Source of the DNA: Saprospiraceae bacterium
Lineage (GTDB): Bacteria > Bacteroidota > Bacteroidia > Chitinophagales > Saprospiraceae
NCBI GenBank assembly: GCA_026986005.1
Contig: JALSPK010000120.1
Coordinates: 1 to 36,884 of the forward strand
DNA length: 36,884 bases
Reading direction: 5' to 3'
In this document: positions 8,272 to 16,891 of the stretch, piece by piece
Layout: each line of letters begins with the position of its first letter
Position numbering within the stretch: position 1 is the first letter of the stretch
The notes under the pieces: model-generated
Seen by the model: only the letters and a program-made list of their open reading frames with translations
Databases searched by the model: none
Told to the model about the DNA's origin: nothing
Position numbers and translations under genes: made by a program

Positions 8272-8928
8272 ATGAGACTCAAATTTTTGGTTTACTTGGC
8301 TGTATTTTTCACCTTACTTTCCTTTAGCAACGGCAGATCGATAAAGCTTGCATTAGTTAAGTACCAAGGCGGTGGAGATTGGTATGCCAATCCGACTTCA
8401 TTAAGAAATCTGAGCCGTTTTTGCAATAAAAACCTTCACACAGATCTTGACGATAATTATGCTACTGTTGATGTCGGTTCATCTGAAATATTCAATTTTC
8501 CTTTTTTGCATATCACCGGACATGGAAATATCATTTTCTCGGACAATGAAGCTGAGAATCTACGAAAATACTTAATTGGAGGTGGGTTTTTGCATATTTC
8601 AGACAATTATGGACTTGATCCTTACATTAGATTGGCAATGAAAAAAGTATTTCCTGAAATCAGTTTCAAAGAAGTCCCTTGGGATCATCCTATATATCAT
8701 CAAAAGTATGATTTCAAAAATGGTTTGCCTAAAATTCATGAACACGATGGAAAACCTGCTCAAGGATTTGGAATATTTTACAAAGAAAAACTTGTTTGTT
8801 TTTATGACTATGAATGTGACCTCGGTGATGGATGGGAAGATGCAGATGTGCATAATGATCCACCTGAAAAAAGACTCCAAGCGTTAAAAATGGGAGCTAA
8901 TATAGTTCAGTATGCTTTTAGCAATTAA
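8272..8928 (+). CDS. DUF4159 domain-containing exported protein
   Basis: The 218-residue protein has a signal peptide (residues 1 to about 21, LVYLAVFFTLLSFSNG), then the whole remaining length is a DUF4159 domain. Recognisable parts are LALVKYQGGGDWYANPTSLRNLSRF near the start, FLHITGHGNIIFSD in the middle, then GGGFLHISDNYGLDP and KEVPWDHPIYH. The fold resembles glutamine-amidotransferase-like/flavodoxin-like domains, but no catalytic Cys is evident. In Bacteroidota these proteins sit in the periplasm and their function is not known. It is convergent with the TlpA-like gene, 30 bp away. Confidence 0.88.
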   Translation: MRLKFLVYLAVFFTLLSFSNGRSIKLALVKYQGGGDWYANPTSLRNLSRFCNKNLHTDLDDNYATVDVGSSEIFNFPFLHITGHGNIIFSDNEAENLRKYLIGGGFLHISDNYGLDPYIRLAMKKVFPEISFKEVPWDHPIYHQKYDFKNGLPKIHEHDGKPAQGFGIFYKEKLVCFYDYECDLGDGWEDADVHNDPPEKRLQALKMGANIVQYAFSN

Positions 8929-8958
8929 CCTGCAATTATTAGCATATTACCAAATAAT

Positions 8959-9453
8959 TTATTTTAAAAATAGTTGAATTTCCTTTTCCAGTTCATTTTC
9001 GTCTTTGAATGCACCGAAGTAATACTTTTTCTTGTCCCCTTTGTAGATTACAGTATAAGGTAGTGCTCCATACCACTCCGGGTTAACTTTTGCTGTCCAA
9101 GTACTCATATCGTCATCAATAAGTGCAAAAACTCTATTCCTAACCATAAGCCTTTTTAGAAATGGAATTATATGCTTCTCACTTCTTCCTTTTTCATCAA
9201 TATTAACAAGATAGACTTTCAGTTTATCATCATGATGAGTTTTAGAGGTTTCTTCAAACAGAGGTATTTCTTTCAAACAAGGAGGACAGGTTGTTGCCCA
9301 AAAATTGATTATATATACACTATCATTGTTACTATTAAACAAATGTTCAATTGTATCAAAGTCTTTTATTGTTGTAATATCAGGCTTATATCCGGTTTGA
9401 CAAGAATAAACCCCAAATAGGACAAATAAAGTGACTAGAATTAAATATTTCAT
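8959..9453 (-). CDS. TlpA-like thioredoxin-fold lipoprotein
   Basis: The 164-residue protein has a lipoprotein signal (MKYLILVTLFVLFGVYSC, with Cys18 as the likely lipid site). A thioredoxin fold follows with the redox motif TTCPPC (Cys56 and Cys59) in IINFWATTCPPCLKEIP, and the cis-Pro strand at YGALPYTVIY. CPPC is common among periplasmic TlpA/ResA-like reductases, which reduce apocytochromes or other disulfides. It is therefore probably an envelope thiol-disulfide reductase anchored in a membrane. The electron donor and target cannot be read from the context. A TATTTTTG box lies 20 bp before the start. Confidence 0.9.
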   Translation of the reverse strand: MKYLILVTLFVLFGVYSCQTGYKPDITTIKDFDTIEHLFNSNNDSVYIINFWATTCPPCLKEIPLFEETSKTHHDDKLKVYLVNIDEKGRSEKHIIPFLKRLMVRNRVFALIDDDMSTWTAKVNPEWYGALPYTVIYKGDKKKYYFGAFKDENELEKEIQLFLK

Positions 9454-9472
9454 AAGTTTAATTTTATTAAAT

Positions 9473-9480
9473 CAAAAATA
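9473..9480 (-). promoter_or_regulatory. possible -7 box for the TlpA-like gene
   Basis: On the minus strand this reads TATTTTTG, matching TAnnTTTG, and would give a leader of about 14 nt. The region is T-rich, so chance is possible. Confidence 0.35.
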
Positions 9481-9586
9481 TCTATCAATATACAATGTTG
9501 TTTTGTACTTTCGTATAACATTTTGTTTTAGTAATTGTTTATAGGCTTTATTAACGCTTACAAATAAATTCTTTAAAAATAAACTT

Positions 9587-10162
9587 ATGCTAGATAGATT
9601 GATAGAATTAAAAAAAAGTATTGAACAAAATTGGGTATATCTTTATAAAGTATTATTTACCTTAAGCTTTTATCTTTTGTATAAGGCCTTCCTCAAAGTA
9701 TTGTCTCCTGAGTCAATGTCTCCATATATTATTATTTTTATCATAATAGGCTTTGTGATTTTTACAATTGATATTCTTATTTACCCGATTACTGATCTAT
9801 TTGTTAAAAATAAATCCAATAAAAAACTTAATATAGCCAATATGTTGGTTTACCTAAGTTTGCTTATTACTATTTTATCAACAGTTTTGTACTACGTGAC
9901 AGGACAATACCCTTTTGATATTGTTGTCATTTATTCATTGATGATGGCTGTTTTGTCATATTCATTTTTTATAGATTATAAGAATGATGGGAAAAACAAA
10001 ATTATCAAGTCGTCTATAATTGTACTATCTATTATTGGTTTAGCAGGTGTCATTCACAGCTTTTATTTAAATAAGGCATTGAATGTAAACACTTTTACCC
10101 TTATTTTTGTAATAGGTTTTTTTATTTTGGATTATCTTATATATAAATGGAGAGTAAAATAA
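9587..10162 (+). CDS. six-helix integral membrane protein of unknown function
   Basis: I do not recognise this 191-residue protein. It has a short charged N-terminus (LDRLIELKKSIEQN) and six hydrophobic segments at about residues 17-40, 44-70, 82-106, 110-128, 138-160 and 165-187. Loops are short and no catalytic motif, metal site or signal peptide is evident. It is therefore an inner-membrane protein, perhaps lineage-specific. Its TAA stop is only three bases from the end of smc on the opposite strand, so there is no room for a terminator in either direction. The open frame, helix pattern and base use agree with a real gene. Confidence 0.7.
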   Translation: MLDRLIELKKSIEQNWVYLYKVLFTLSFYLLYKAFLKVLSPESMSPYIIIFIIIGFVIFTIDILIYPITDLFVKNKSNKKLNIANMLVYLSLLITILSTVLYYVTGQYPFDIVVIYSLMMAVLSYSFFIDYKNDGKNKIIKSSIIVLSIIGLAGVIHSFYLNKALNVNTFTLIFVIGFFILDYLIYKWRVK

Positions 10163-10165
10163 TGT

Positions 10166-13100
10166 CTACCGGTCAACCGTATGCAAATTCTCATAATTTC
10201 TAAAATCTACTTGAGCTACTTCAGAAACACCCAATTCCTGCATAAACACACCATACAGTACATCTACTGCTGCCATTGTTGCTTTGTTATGCGTAACAAC
10301 AATAAATTGTGAATTTTTTGAGAACTCGCGAATAATATTATTGAACTTGGAGATATTGGCATCATCTAGTGGCGCATCAACTTCATCAAATATACAAAAG
10401 GGTGCAGGCTTATACAAATAAAGCGAAAACAGCAGTGCAATAGCCGTCAGTGTTTTCTCACCTCCTGAAAGTTGACTTAAGGACTTAGGTCGCTTTCCTT
10501 TTGGCTTTGCTACAATCTTTATTTTTGAATCCAATGGCCTGTCTTCTTCCTCCAAAAACAAATCACAAGTATCTCCTTCTTTAAAAAGAGTTGTAAATAC
10601 CGTCTTAAAATGTTCTCTTATCTCTTCAAAAGCAGTTAAAAATCTAGTGGTCGCAGTTTTTTCAATTTCCGTAATTGTTTTTTTCAATGACTTTTCTGCA
10701 TCCAAAACATCTTGTCTTTGCTGCTTGATATTTTCGTATCTATCCCTCATCTCATTAAAAGCTTCTACGGCTAAAGTATTAACCTCACCATAATTATCAA
10801 GCCTATTTCTTAACTTTACTACTTTGTCCTCAAGAACAAATTCATCTATATCAGTTCTTTCATAATTTAATATATCATTTAACTGTATACTAAACTCAAT
10901 TCGAAGTCTTTCGTTTATAGCTTTTTTCTTAAAGTCAAGATCGAGTTTTTTCTCTTTCAATTGATTAATCAAATATTGTGACTTTGTCAATTGATGTTTC
11001 AATTTTGATATTTCACTTTCAAGAGTATTTACATTATTTCTTTTTTCAAAATACTCTTTCTCTATACCCGTCAAATCATCTTCGTTTGTCGTCTTGAGTT
11101 CATATAACCTAACAAGAATCGCATCCAATTGCTCCAATCTTTTCTCAATATCAATTTGTTCTTTATTAATGGTGTCAGCTTGAATAGTATTAGAACTCAA
11201 TTGTTTTTCAAGACTAGACTTATCGCCAACTTTATAATTCAAGTCTTGCTCAATGGTAGCGATAAGATTTTGATGCCTTATAAGTTCGATTTTTGCATTA
11301 TTCTTACTCGCAGAAGCATTGGAAAGCTTGTCCAACAGTATATCTATATCTCCTCCCTTATTAGTATACTTCTCAAGTATTTTCTTCAATTCGCCATCGA
11401 TCTGTTCTAATTTTGCTCTATTTTCTTCAACTATTTTTTCTAATACCAATATATTTTCTTCTCCTGATATAATTTCTTTTTCAATGGAGTTTAAAGAATT
11501 AGTTTTACTTTCTATTTGAAATTTTATTTTCAAAAGAGTGTTTTTATATTTCTCAAAATCATTTTTTATACTGTTAACTTCACTTGTCTTCGTTTCCTTT
11601 CGTAAAGTCTCAAGCCGTTCCTTTTTTTTATCAAATAAATTACTTATCGATGAATAATCCTTATCGAGTTTCAAGACAATTTTATTCAAGTTTTCAAGAT
11701 TCTTTTTCCTTCCTATCTTTTTCCCCTCAAACAGCCCCAAAGAACCGCCGGAAATAACATGACCTCCAGACACAAAACTCCCTGATTTATCAATAATTAC
11801 TACTTCTTTACTATCGTCAACACTTAGCACCTCGTGCATTTCAACAATAGAAATGTACACATTCCTTAACAATGCTTTTACCAGTTTCTTATACTTTTTA
11901 TCATAATCAACTATATCCAACGCTGCGATATAATTTTCTGAAAAACCCTTGATCTTTTTTGATTCTTTCACTCTGTCCAAAACGAAAAAGTTTGCCTTTC
12001 CTTTTTGAGTTTTTCGCAACAAACTTATAGCTTCACGAGCCTGATAACTATTATCAGCAACAAAGTAATTCAAATACGGTTCTAAAAAAGCTTCAATCGC
12101 GATTTTATATTCATCTGAAGTGGAAATAATATCTGTCAATAACGGTATATCAGGGTTCCATTTTTTGTGCAAATACTTAATAGACTCCGGAAATCCTTCT
12201 AAATTGTCAACCATACTTTTAACAAGTCTGAATTCATTTCTTTTAGCGTCAAGGTTACGTCCGATTTCTGCTTTTTGCTGCCTAAATCGCTCCAATTCTT
12301 CAATTACATTTTTTCGCAATTGCTCTCTCTTCTCTTTTTCTTGTTCCAAAATCCTCAACTCCTCCTGAAGTTTATTTTTATGAATTTCATTATTTTTAAA
12401 ATTGTTTTTCAAATTTTTCAGATCTTCCGAAATACGTTTGATTTTCTCCCTCTTTCTATCATTAACTACCTTGATATTTTCAATATTATTCTGGGAAACT
12501 GCCTGTGACTTCAAAAGCTGAAATTTTCTATCTTCCAACTCTTTTCTCATCAAATTGGACTTATCAACAATAGACTTTACCGCATCGTATTTAGTCTTAA
12601 TATCAATATGAATTTTGTTTGATTCTTCAAATGACTTTTCATAAACACCAAGCCTAGTCTTTTCTTCGTTTAGTCTTGATTTTATTTTTTTTATTGATGA
12701 ACTTTGCTGATCCAACTTATTTCTGATTTCCGTTTTTAACCGAAGTAGTTCAGATTTTTTATTTTTATTAAAATTATGCTTTTGTTTAAGAAGTTGTTTT
12801 TCATTTTCATTTTTCCTGAGTGTATCAAGATGCTCATTTATTTTCCGCTGAAAATCACTTAAATTCTTTTCACTTTCGACAATCTCCTTTTTATATTTCT
12901 CCAAAACGGCCTCTTTTTTCACAACCTCCACTTCAAGATTTCGATAATTAGTCAATTCGTTTTTGATACTCTTTGAAACATCTTTGGTCGAATCTACAAC
13001 TTTATCATATTTCAATAATTGCAATTTGATATTAAAATCTTTGTACTGATCCCTGATTTTAATAAACCTTTCAGCTTTTCTCGCTTGCTTTTCTAAATCT

Positions 13101-13708
13101 TTTAAATTTGTTTCTATCTCAAACAATAAATCCTCAATTCTATCTAGGTCAACCTTAGTCAACTTCAACTTTGCCAATGTCTCCTTCTTCCTCTTTTTAA
13201 ATTTAGATATCCCGGAAGCCTGCTCGACCATCATTCGCCTTGAACCATTGTTGTCTGCAAGAATATCCTCAACCATATTAAGGGCTATAATCGCGTAAGA
13301 GTCCGAACCAATACCTGTATCAATAAATAATGAACGAACATCCTTTAACCTGCAAGCAACATCATTAATACGGTACTCGCTTTCACCACTTCGGTACAAT
13401 ACCCTTGATATAGCGACCGTATTATACTCCGTAGGAAGAAGATTTTTCGTATTATCAAAAGTCAAAGTCACTTGCGCCATAGAGCTTTTCTTTCGTTTGC
13501 TTGTCCCGTTAAACAGCAAATCAGACATAGAATCCAGTCTCAGTTCTGTTGTTTTCTGTTCGCCAAGCACCCACCTTATAGCATCAACGATATTGGATTT
13601 ACCCGATCCATTGGGACCGACAACTCCCGTGACTCTTTCATTAAAATTTATGTTAGTCTCTTTGTAAAAGCTTTTAAAACCCTTTATATAAATACTGCTC
13701 AATCTCAT
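10166..13708 (-). CDS. smc: chromosome segregation protein SMC
   Basis: SMC is the ATPase of the bacterial condensin that loops and organises the chromosome with ScpA and ScpB. The 1180-residue protein has the full layout: Walker A GPNGSGKSN at residues 31-39, a long coiled coil (about 170-500), the hinge (about 505-660, with the glycine-rich SGGHVISGGSLG), a returning coiled coil (about 665-1010), the ABC signature LSGGEKTLTAIALLF near residue 1079, and Walker B FCIFDEVDAPLDD near 1106. The start ATG at 13706-13708 directly precedes the conserved MRLSSIYIKGFKSF. A TATCTTTG box ends just seven bases upstream of it. The 3' end is three bases from the convergent membrane-protein gene. scpA and scpB are not in the window. 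Confidence 0.98.
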   Translation of the reverse strand: MRLSSIYIKGFKSFYKETNINFNERVTGVVGPNGSGKSNIVDAIRWVLGEQKTTELRLDSMSDLLFNGTSKRKKSSMAQVTLTFDNTKNLLPTEYNTVAISRVLYRSGESEYRINDVACRLKDVRSLFIDTGIGSDSYAIIALNMVEDILADNNGSRRMMVEQASGISKFKKRKKETLAKLKLTKVDLDRIEDLLFEIETNLKDLEKQARKAERFIKIRDQYKDFNIKLQLLKYDKVVDSTKDVSKSIKNELTNYRNLEVEVVKKEAVLEKYKKEIVESEKNLSDFQRKINEHLDTLRKNENEKQLLKQKHNFNKNKKSELLRLKTEIRNKLDQQSSSIKKIKSRLNEEKTRLGVYEKSFEESNKIHIDIKTKYDAVKSIVDKSNLMRKELEDRKFQLLKSQAVSQNNIENIKVVNDRKREKIKRISEDLKNLKNNFKNNEIHKNKLQEELRILEQEKEKREQLRKNVIEELERFRQQKAEIGRNLDAKRNEFRLVKSMVDNLEGFPESIKYLHKKWNPDIPLLTDIISTSDEYKIAIEAFLEPYLNYFVADNSYQAREAISLLRKTQKGKANFFVLDRVKESKKIKGFSENYIAALDIVDYDKKYKKLVKALLRNVYISIVEMHEVLSVDDSKEVVIIDKSGSFVSGGHVISGGSLGLFEGKKIGRKKNLENLNKIVLKLDKDYSSISNLFDKKKERLETLRKETKTSEVNSIKNDFEKYKNTLLKIKFQIESKTNSLNSIEKEIISGEENILVLEKIVEENRAKLEQIDGELKKILEKYTNKGGDIDILLDKLSNASASKNNAKIELIRHQNLIATIEQDLNYKVGDKSSLEKQLSSNTIQADTINKEQIDIEKRLEQLDAILVRLYELKTTNEDDLTGIEKEYFEKRNNVNTLESEISKLKHQLTKSQYLINQLKEKKLDLDFKKKAINERLRIEFSIQLNDILNYERTDIDEFVLEDKVVKLRNRLDNYGEVNTLAVEAFNEMRDRYENIKQQRQDVLDAEKSLKKTITEIEKTATTRFLTAFEEIREHFKTVFTTLFKEGDTCDLFLEEEDRPLDSKIKIVAKPKGKRPKSLSQLSGGEKTLTAIALLFSLYLYKPAPFCIFDEVDAPLDDANISKFNNIIREFSKNSQFIVVTHNKATMAAVDVLYGVFMQELGVSEVAQVDFRNYENLHTVDR

Positions 13709-13715
13709 ACAAACA

Positions 13716-13723
13716 CAAAGATA
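13716..13723 (-). promoter_or_regulatory. -7 box for smc, close to the start codon
   Basis: On the minus strand this reads TATCTTTG, a strong TAnnTTTG match, followed by seven bases and then the smc ATG. The expected transcription start would be within about four bases of the start codon, giving a leaderless or near-leaderless mRNA. TTG triplets lie 17 and 22 bases upstream of it, bracketing the preferred -33 spacing. Confidence 0.5.
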
Positions 13724-13960
13724 ATAAAAATTTATTCAAACAATACAACTGGTGCATTTCATTTTATCGCTATATTGATCGATCCACGTTTATGAGCTAG
13801 AGGCTACGAATTGAAATTTTAAATTTTGTTATATACCTCGATGCTCCAAATACTACATTATTTTAATAAGAAACCACCACATGTATTTTATAATTTAAAA
13901 ATATTTACAAAAATTATTAAAATAGAATCTATTCATACAGACACTAAATAAAATAAAGAG

Positions 13961-13968
13961 TATATTTG
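13961..13968 (+). promoter_or_regulatory. -7 box for the methylmalonyl-CoA mutase operon
   Basis: TATATTTG followed by CAG matches TAnnTTTG and gives a leader of about 45 nt. No -33 TTG was found. The leader is too short for a cobalamin riboswitch, and I see no B12-box-like sequence in the 309-bp gap between smc and the mutase. Confidence 0.5.
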
Positions 13969-14017
13969 CAGTACCATTATTTTAGCTAGAATAAACAAAT
14001 AAATTCACCTTTGTGAT

Positions 14018-16150
14018 ATGGAAGAAATAAAATTTAAAAAACAGAAGCTAGATTTAAATTTAGGTAGAGAAATCTCAAGAAGAAAATCAAAATTGAGTAC
14101 GGCCGAAGATATAAAAATAACATCTGTTTACTACAAAGATGATATTAAAGCATTACCTTATGAAAAATTCATATCAGGAGCAAAACCTTATCTTAGAGGA
14201 CCATACACAACAATGTATACCGGTCGACCTTGGACTATAAGACAATACGCAGGATTCTCAACAGCTGAAAAATCTAATGAGTTTTACAAAAAGAATCTCA
14301 AAGCCGGACAAAAAGGGCTTTCTGTAGCTTTTGACCTTGCTACACACAGAGGTTATGACTCTGATCATCCTAGAGTAAAAGGAGATGTTGGTATGGCTGG
14401 AGTAGCTATTGACTCAGTCGAAGATATGAAAATCCTATTTGATGGGATTCCTCTCGATAAAATGAGTGTCTCTATGACGATGAATGGAGCAGTAATACCA
14501 ATAATGGCTTTCTACATAGTCACAGCCGAAGAACAAGGTATAGATAAAAAATTATTATCAGGAACGATCCAAAATGACATTTTAAAGGAATTTATGGTAC
14601 GAAATACATATATCTACCCCCCTACTCCTTCAGTCCGAATAATTTCAGATATATTTGCTTATACTTCCCAAAACATGCCAAAATTCAACTCGATAAGCAT
14701 AAGTGGGTATCATATTCATGAAGCAGGAGCACCGGCAGATATAGAATTAGCATATACTTTAGCTGATGGATTAGAATATATAAAAGCCGGATTAAAAGTA
14801 GGCTTGGACATAGATAGTTTTGCCCCAAGATTTTCTTTTTTTTGGGGAATAGGAATGAATTTCTTTATGGAAGTAGCCAAAATGAGAGCAGGGAGAGTCC
14901 TCTGGGCTAAAATTGTCAATCAGTTTAATCCTAAAAATCCAAAATCAACAGCATTGAGAACTCACTCCCAAACATCCGGATATAGTTTGACAGAACAAGA
15001 CCCTTTTAACAATATAGCCAGAACTACTATAGAAGCTATGGCAGCTGCATTTGGAGGTACACAATCATTGCACACCAATGCTTTGGATGAAGCGATTGCA
15101 TTACCAACCGATTTCTCAGCAAAAATAGCTAGGGACACTCAAAAAATACTTCAACAAAATACGGATATCACAAAAACAGTTGATCCGTTTGGTGGAGCAT
15201 ATTTTATTGAATCACTCACAGAACAGCTTATCGAAAAAGCGTGGAAACACATAAAAGAAATAGAGAAGTATGGTGGTATGACCAAAGCCATAGAAAAAGG
15301 TATCCCCAAAATGAGGATTGAAGAAGCCGCAGCAAAAAAACAAGCAAAAATTGATGGAGGCAAAACAATGGTTATAGGAGTAAACACCTATATAAACGAT
15401 ACAAAAACTGAATTGGAAACACTAGAAGTTGACAATACAAAAGTTAGATTAAGCCAAATCGAAAGGATTAAACTCGTGAAAGCAGGTAGAGATGAAGTCA
15501 AAACACAAAAAGCCTTGAATGATCTTGCTAAGGCTGCCAAGGACAATGTAGGAAACCTATTGCAACTTGCAGTAATCGCAGCTAGAGAAAGGGCTACAAT
15601 AGGTGAGATTTCAGATGCCATGGAAAAATCATTTGGGAGATACAAATTTAAATCTCAAACAATAACAGGAATTTATTCAAAAGAAATAAAAACTGATAAA
15701 CATTTTATGGAAGCGATAAAATATGCAGACAAATTCGCTAATCTGGTCGGAAGACGCCCAAGAATAATGATAGCAAAATTGGGTCAAGACGGGCATGATC
15801 GTGGAGCTAAGGTCATTGCTACAGCATTTGCAGACATTGGGTTTGATGTTGATATAGGCCCAATGTTTCAAACTCCAGCAGAAGCGGCAAAACAAGCAGC
15901 TGAAAATGATGTTCACATTCTTGGCATTTCTTCTCTAGCTGCAGGTCACAAGACACTTGTTCCTGAAACAATCAATGAATTGAAAAAAATAGGACGAGAA
16001 GATATATTATTAATTGTAGGTGGAGTCATACCAAAAAAGGATTATGATTTTTTGTTTAAATCCGGTGTAGCCGGTGTTTTCGGCCCGGGTACCGTTATTC
16101 CGGATTCTGCAATTCAAATACTTAAAGTGTTAATTGATGCATACAAATAA
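14018..16150 (+). CDS. methylmalonyl-CoA mutase (catalytic and B12-binding domains)
   Basis: The enzyme interconverts (R)-methylmalonyl-CoA and succinyl-CoA with adenosylcobalamin, linking propionyl-CoA to the TCA cycle. The 710-residue protein carries the whole catalytic barrel, including [61 protein letters not shown] and [18 protein letters not shown]-terminal cobalamin domain follows with GQDGHDRG at 589-596, where His593 is the lower cobalt ligand, and with [10 protein letters not shown] and FGPGT. The size and order match ScpA-type single-chain enzymes and also the large MutB subunit of MutAB enzymes. No small subunit or MeaB chaperone gene is next to it, so a homodimer is possible but not proved. 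A cobalamin adenosyltransferase gene follows after 38 bp. Confidence 0.96.
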   Translation: MEEIKFKKQKLDLNLGREISRRKSKLSTAEDIKITSVYYKDDIKALPYEKFISGAKPYLRGPYTTMYTGRPWTIRQYAGFSTAEKSNEFYKKNLKAGQKGLSVAFDLATHRGYDSDHPRVKGDVGMAGVAIDSVEDMKILFDGIPLDKMSVSMTMNGAVIPIMAFYIVTAEEQGIDKKLLSGTIQNDILKEFMVRNTYIYPPTPSVRIISDIFAYTSQNMPKFNSISISGYHIHEAGAPADIELAYTLADGLEYIKAGLKVGLDIDSFAPRFSFFWGIGMNFFMEVAKMRAGRVLWAKIVNQFNPKNPKSTALRTHSQTSGYSLTEQDPFNNIARTTIEAMAAAFGGTQSLHTNALDEAIALPTDFSAKIARDTQKILQQNTDITKTVDPFGGAYFIESLTEQLIEKAWKHIKEIEKYGGMTKAIEKGIPKMRIEEAAAKKQAKIDGGKTMVIGVNTYINDTKTELETLEVDNTKVRLSQIERIKLVKAGRDEVKTQKALNDLAKAAKDNVGNLLQLAVIAARERATIGEISDAMEKSFGRYKFKSQTITGIYSKEIKTDKHFMEAIKYADKFANLVGRRPRIMIAKLGQDGHDRGAKVIATAFADIGFDVDIGPMFQTPAEAAKQAAENDVHILGISSLAAGHKTLVPETINELKKIGREDILLIVGGVIPKKDYDFLFKSGVAGVFGPGTVIPDSAIQILKVLIDAYK

Positions 16151-16188
16151 TGATTTAAAAAGAATGAATTATTTATAGAAATAAAACC

Positions 16189-16725
16189 ATGAAAATATAT
16201 ACAAGGAAAGGAGATAAAGGAATGACTTCTCTATTTGGTGGGATGACTTTATCCAAATCAAATATCAGAATCGAAGCATATGGAACGATTGATGAATTGA
16301 ATTCATTTATCGGTTTAGTGATTGCAGAATCAAATAACGCAAATATTCAAAAGGATCTGTTAAGGATACAAAAACGATTATTTGATATTGGCTCTATTTT
16401 GGCCACTAACCCAAACAAACCAGATTTAATACAACAATTTGACGAGGCAGAAATATCATTTTTAGAAAAAAATATCGATGATATGGGAAAAAATTTAGAG
16501 CCTTTGAAAAACTTCATTTTACCATCAGGCTCTAAATTAATCGCCTTGACACATGTCTCCAGGACAATATGCCGCCGGGCTGAACGTAGAGTAGTAGCTA
16601 TTCAAGATAAAAATGAAGTATATATCATTTTGCTAAAATATATCAATAGGCTTTCTGATTATCTTTTTGTTTTAGCACGCAAGATAGCTTATGATAACAA
16701 TATTAAAGAAAACATATGGGATTAA
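16189..16725 (+). CDS. PduO-type cob(I)alamin adenosyltransferase
   Basis: This enzyme transfers the adenosyl group of ATP to cob(I)alamin, making adenosylcobalamin. The 178-residue protein begins with the family's MKIYTRKGDKGMTSLFGG (ATP-binding loop). It contains YGTIDELNSFIGLV, LKNFILPSGS, and CRRAERRVV near residues 127-135, followed by LNRLSDYLFVLAR-like text (here YINRLSDYLFVLAR), all hallmarks of PduO/ATR trimers. It lies 38 bp after methylmalonyl-CoA mutase on the same strand. Human MMAB and bacterial ATRs deliver the cofactor straight to the mutase, so the pair is a functional unit. No terminator is evident after the stop. Confidence 0.95.
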   Translation: MKIYTRKGDKGMTSLFGGMTLSKSNIRIEAYGTIDELNSFIGLVIAESNNANIQKDLLRIQKRLFDIGSILATNPNKPDLIQQFDEAEISFLEKNIDDMGKNLEPLKNFILPSGSKLIALTHVSRTICRRAERRVVAIQDKNEVYIILLKYINRLSDYLFVLARKIAYDNNIKENIWD

Positions 16726-16799
16726 TCGTTTAATTATTTAATCATTTATACTAAGATTCAGAACAATTGCCCCATTCTCTACACTATACAAGGCAAAGG

Positions 16800-16855
16800 T
16801 CTCCCTACTTCTTGCCGGAAAATGCCCCCCCTGGCAGTAGCGAGGTGGTCGGAGA
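16800..16855. other. GC-rich branched inverted repeat (unassigned)
   Basis: Within AT-rich intergenic DNA, this block is clearly GC-rich and can fold. CTAC and TGCC (16805-16808 and 16813-16816) pair with GGCA and GTAG (16833-16840) around a 16-nt loop containing a run of seven C. TCTCC (16800-16804) pairs with GGAGA (16851-16855) outside. It abuts the right-end fragment of the MITE-like family that begins near 16853. I cannot assign it to a known RNA, attC site or REP family. It may be a structured RNA, or the remnant of an inserted element. Confidence 0.4.
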
Positions 16856-16891
16856 TTATTTTTAGAATTTAATGACTTTATGGACAGACAC
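16853..16891. mobile_element. MITE-like family, single right end (copy C)
   Basis: The last 39 bases match the right end of the element at 20184-20343: AGATTATTTTTA, then TTTAATG and an exact ACTTTATGGACAGACAC at 16875-16891, followed by TA. No left end is present; the GC-rich hairpin stands where the element's body should be. The last base of the repeat and the TA together form the TAG stop of the T9SS gene on the minus strand. Confidence 0.65.

Noticed and set aside
13709-14017. Cobalamin riboswitch upstream of the mutase operon
   Set aside because: The leader after the probable promoter is about 45 nt and no B12-box-like sequence is visible in the gap.
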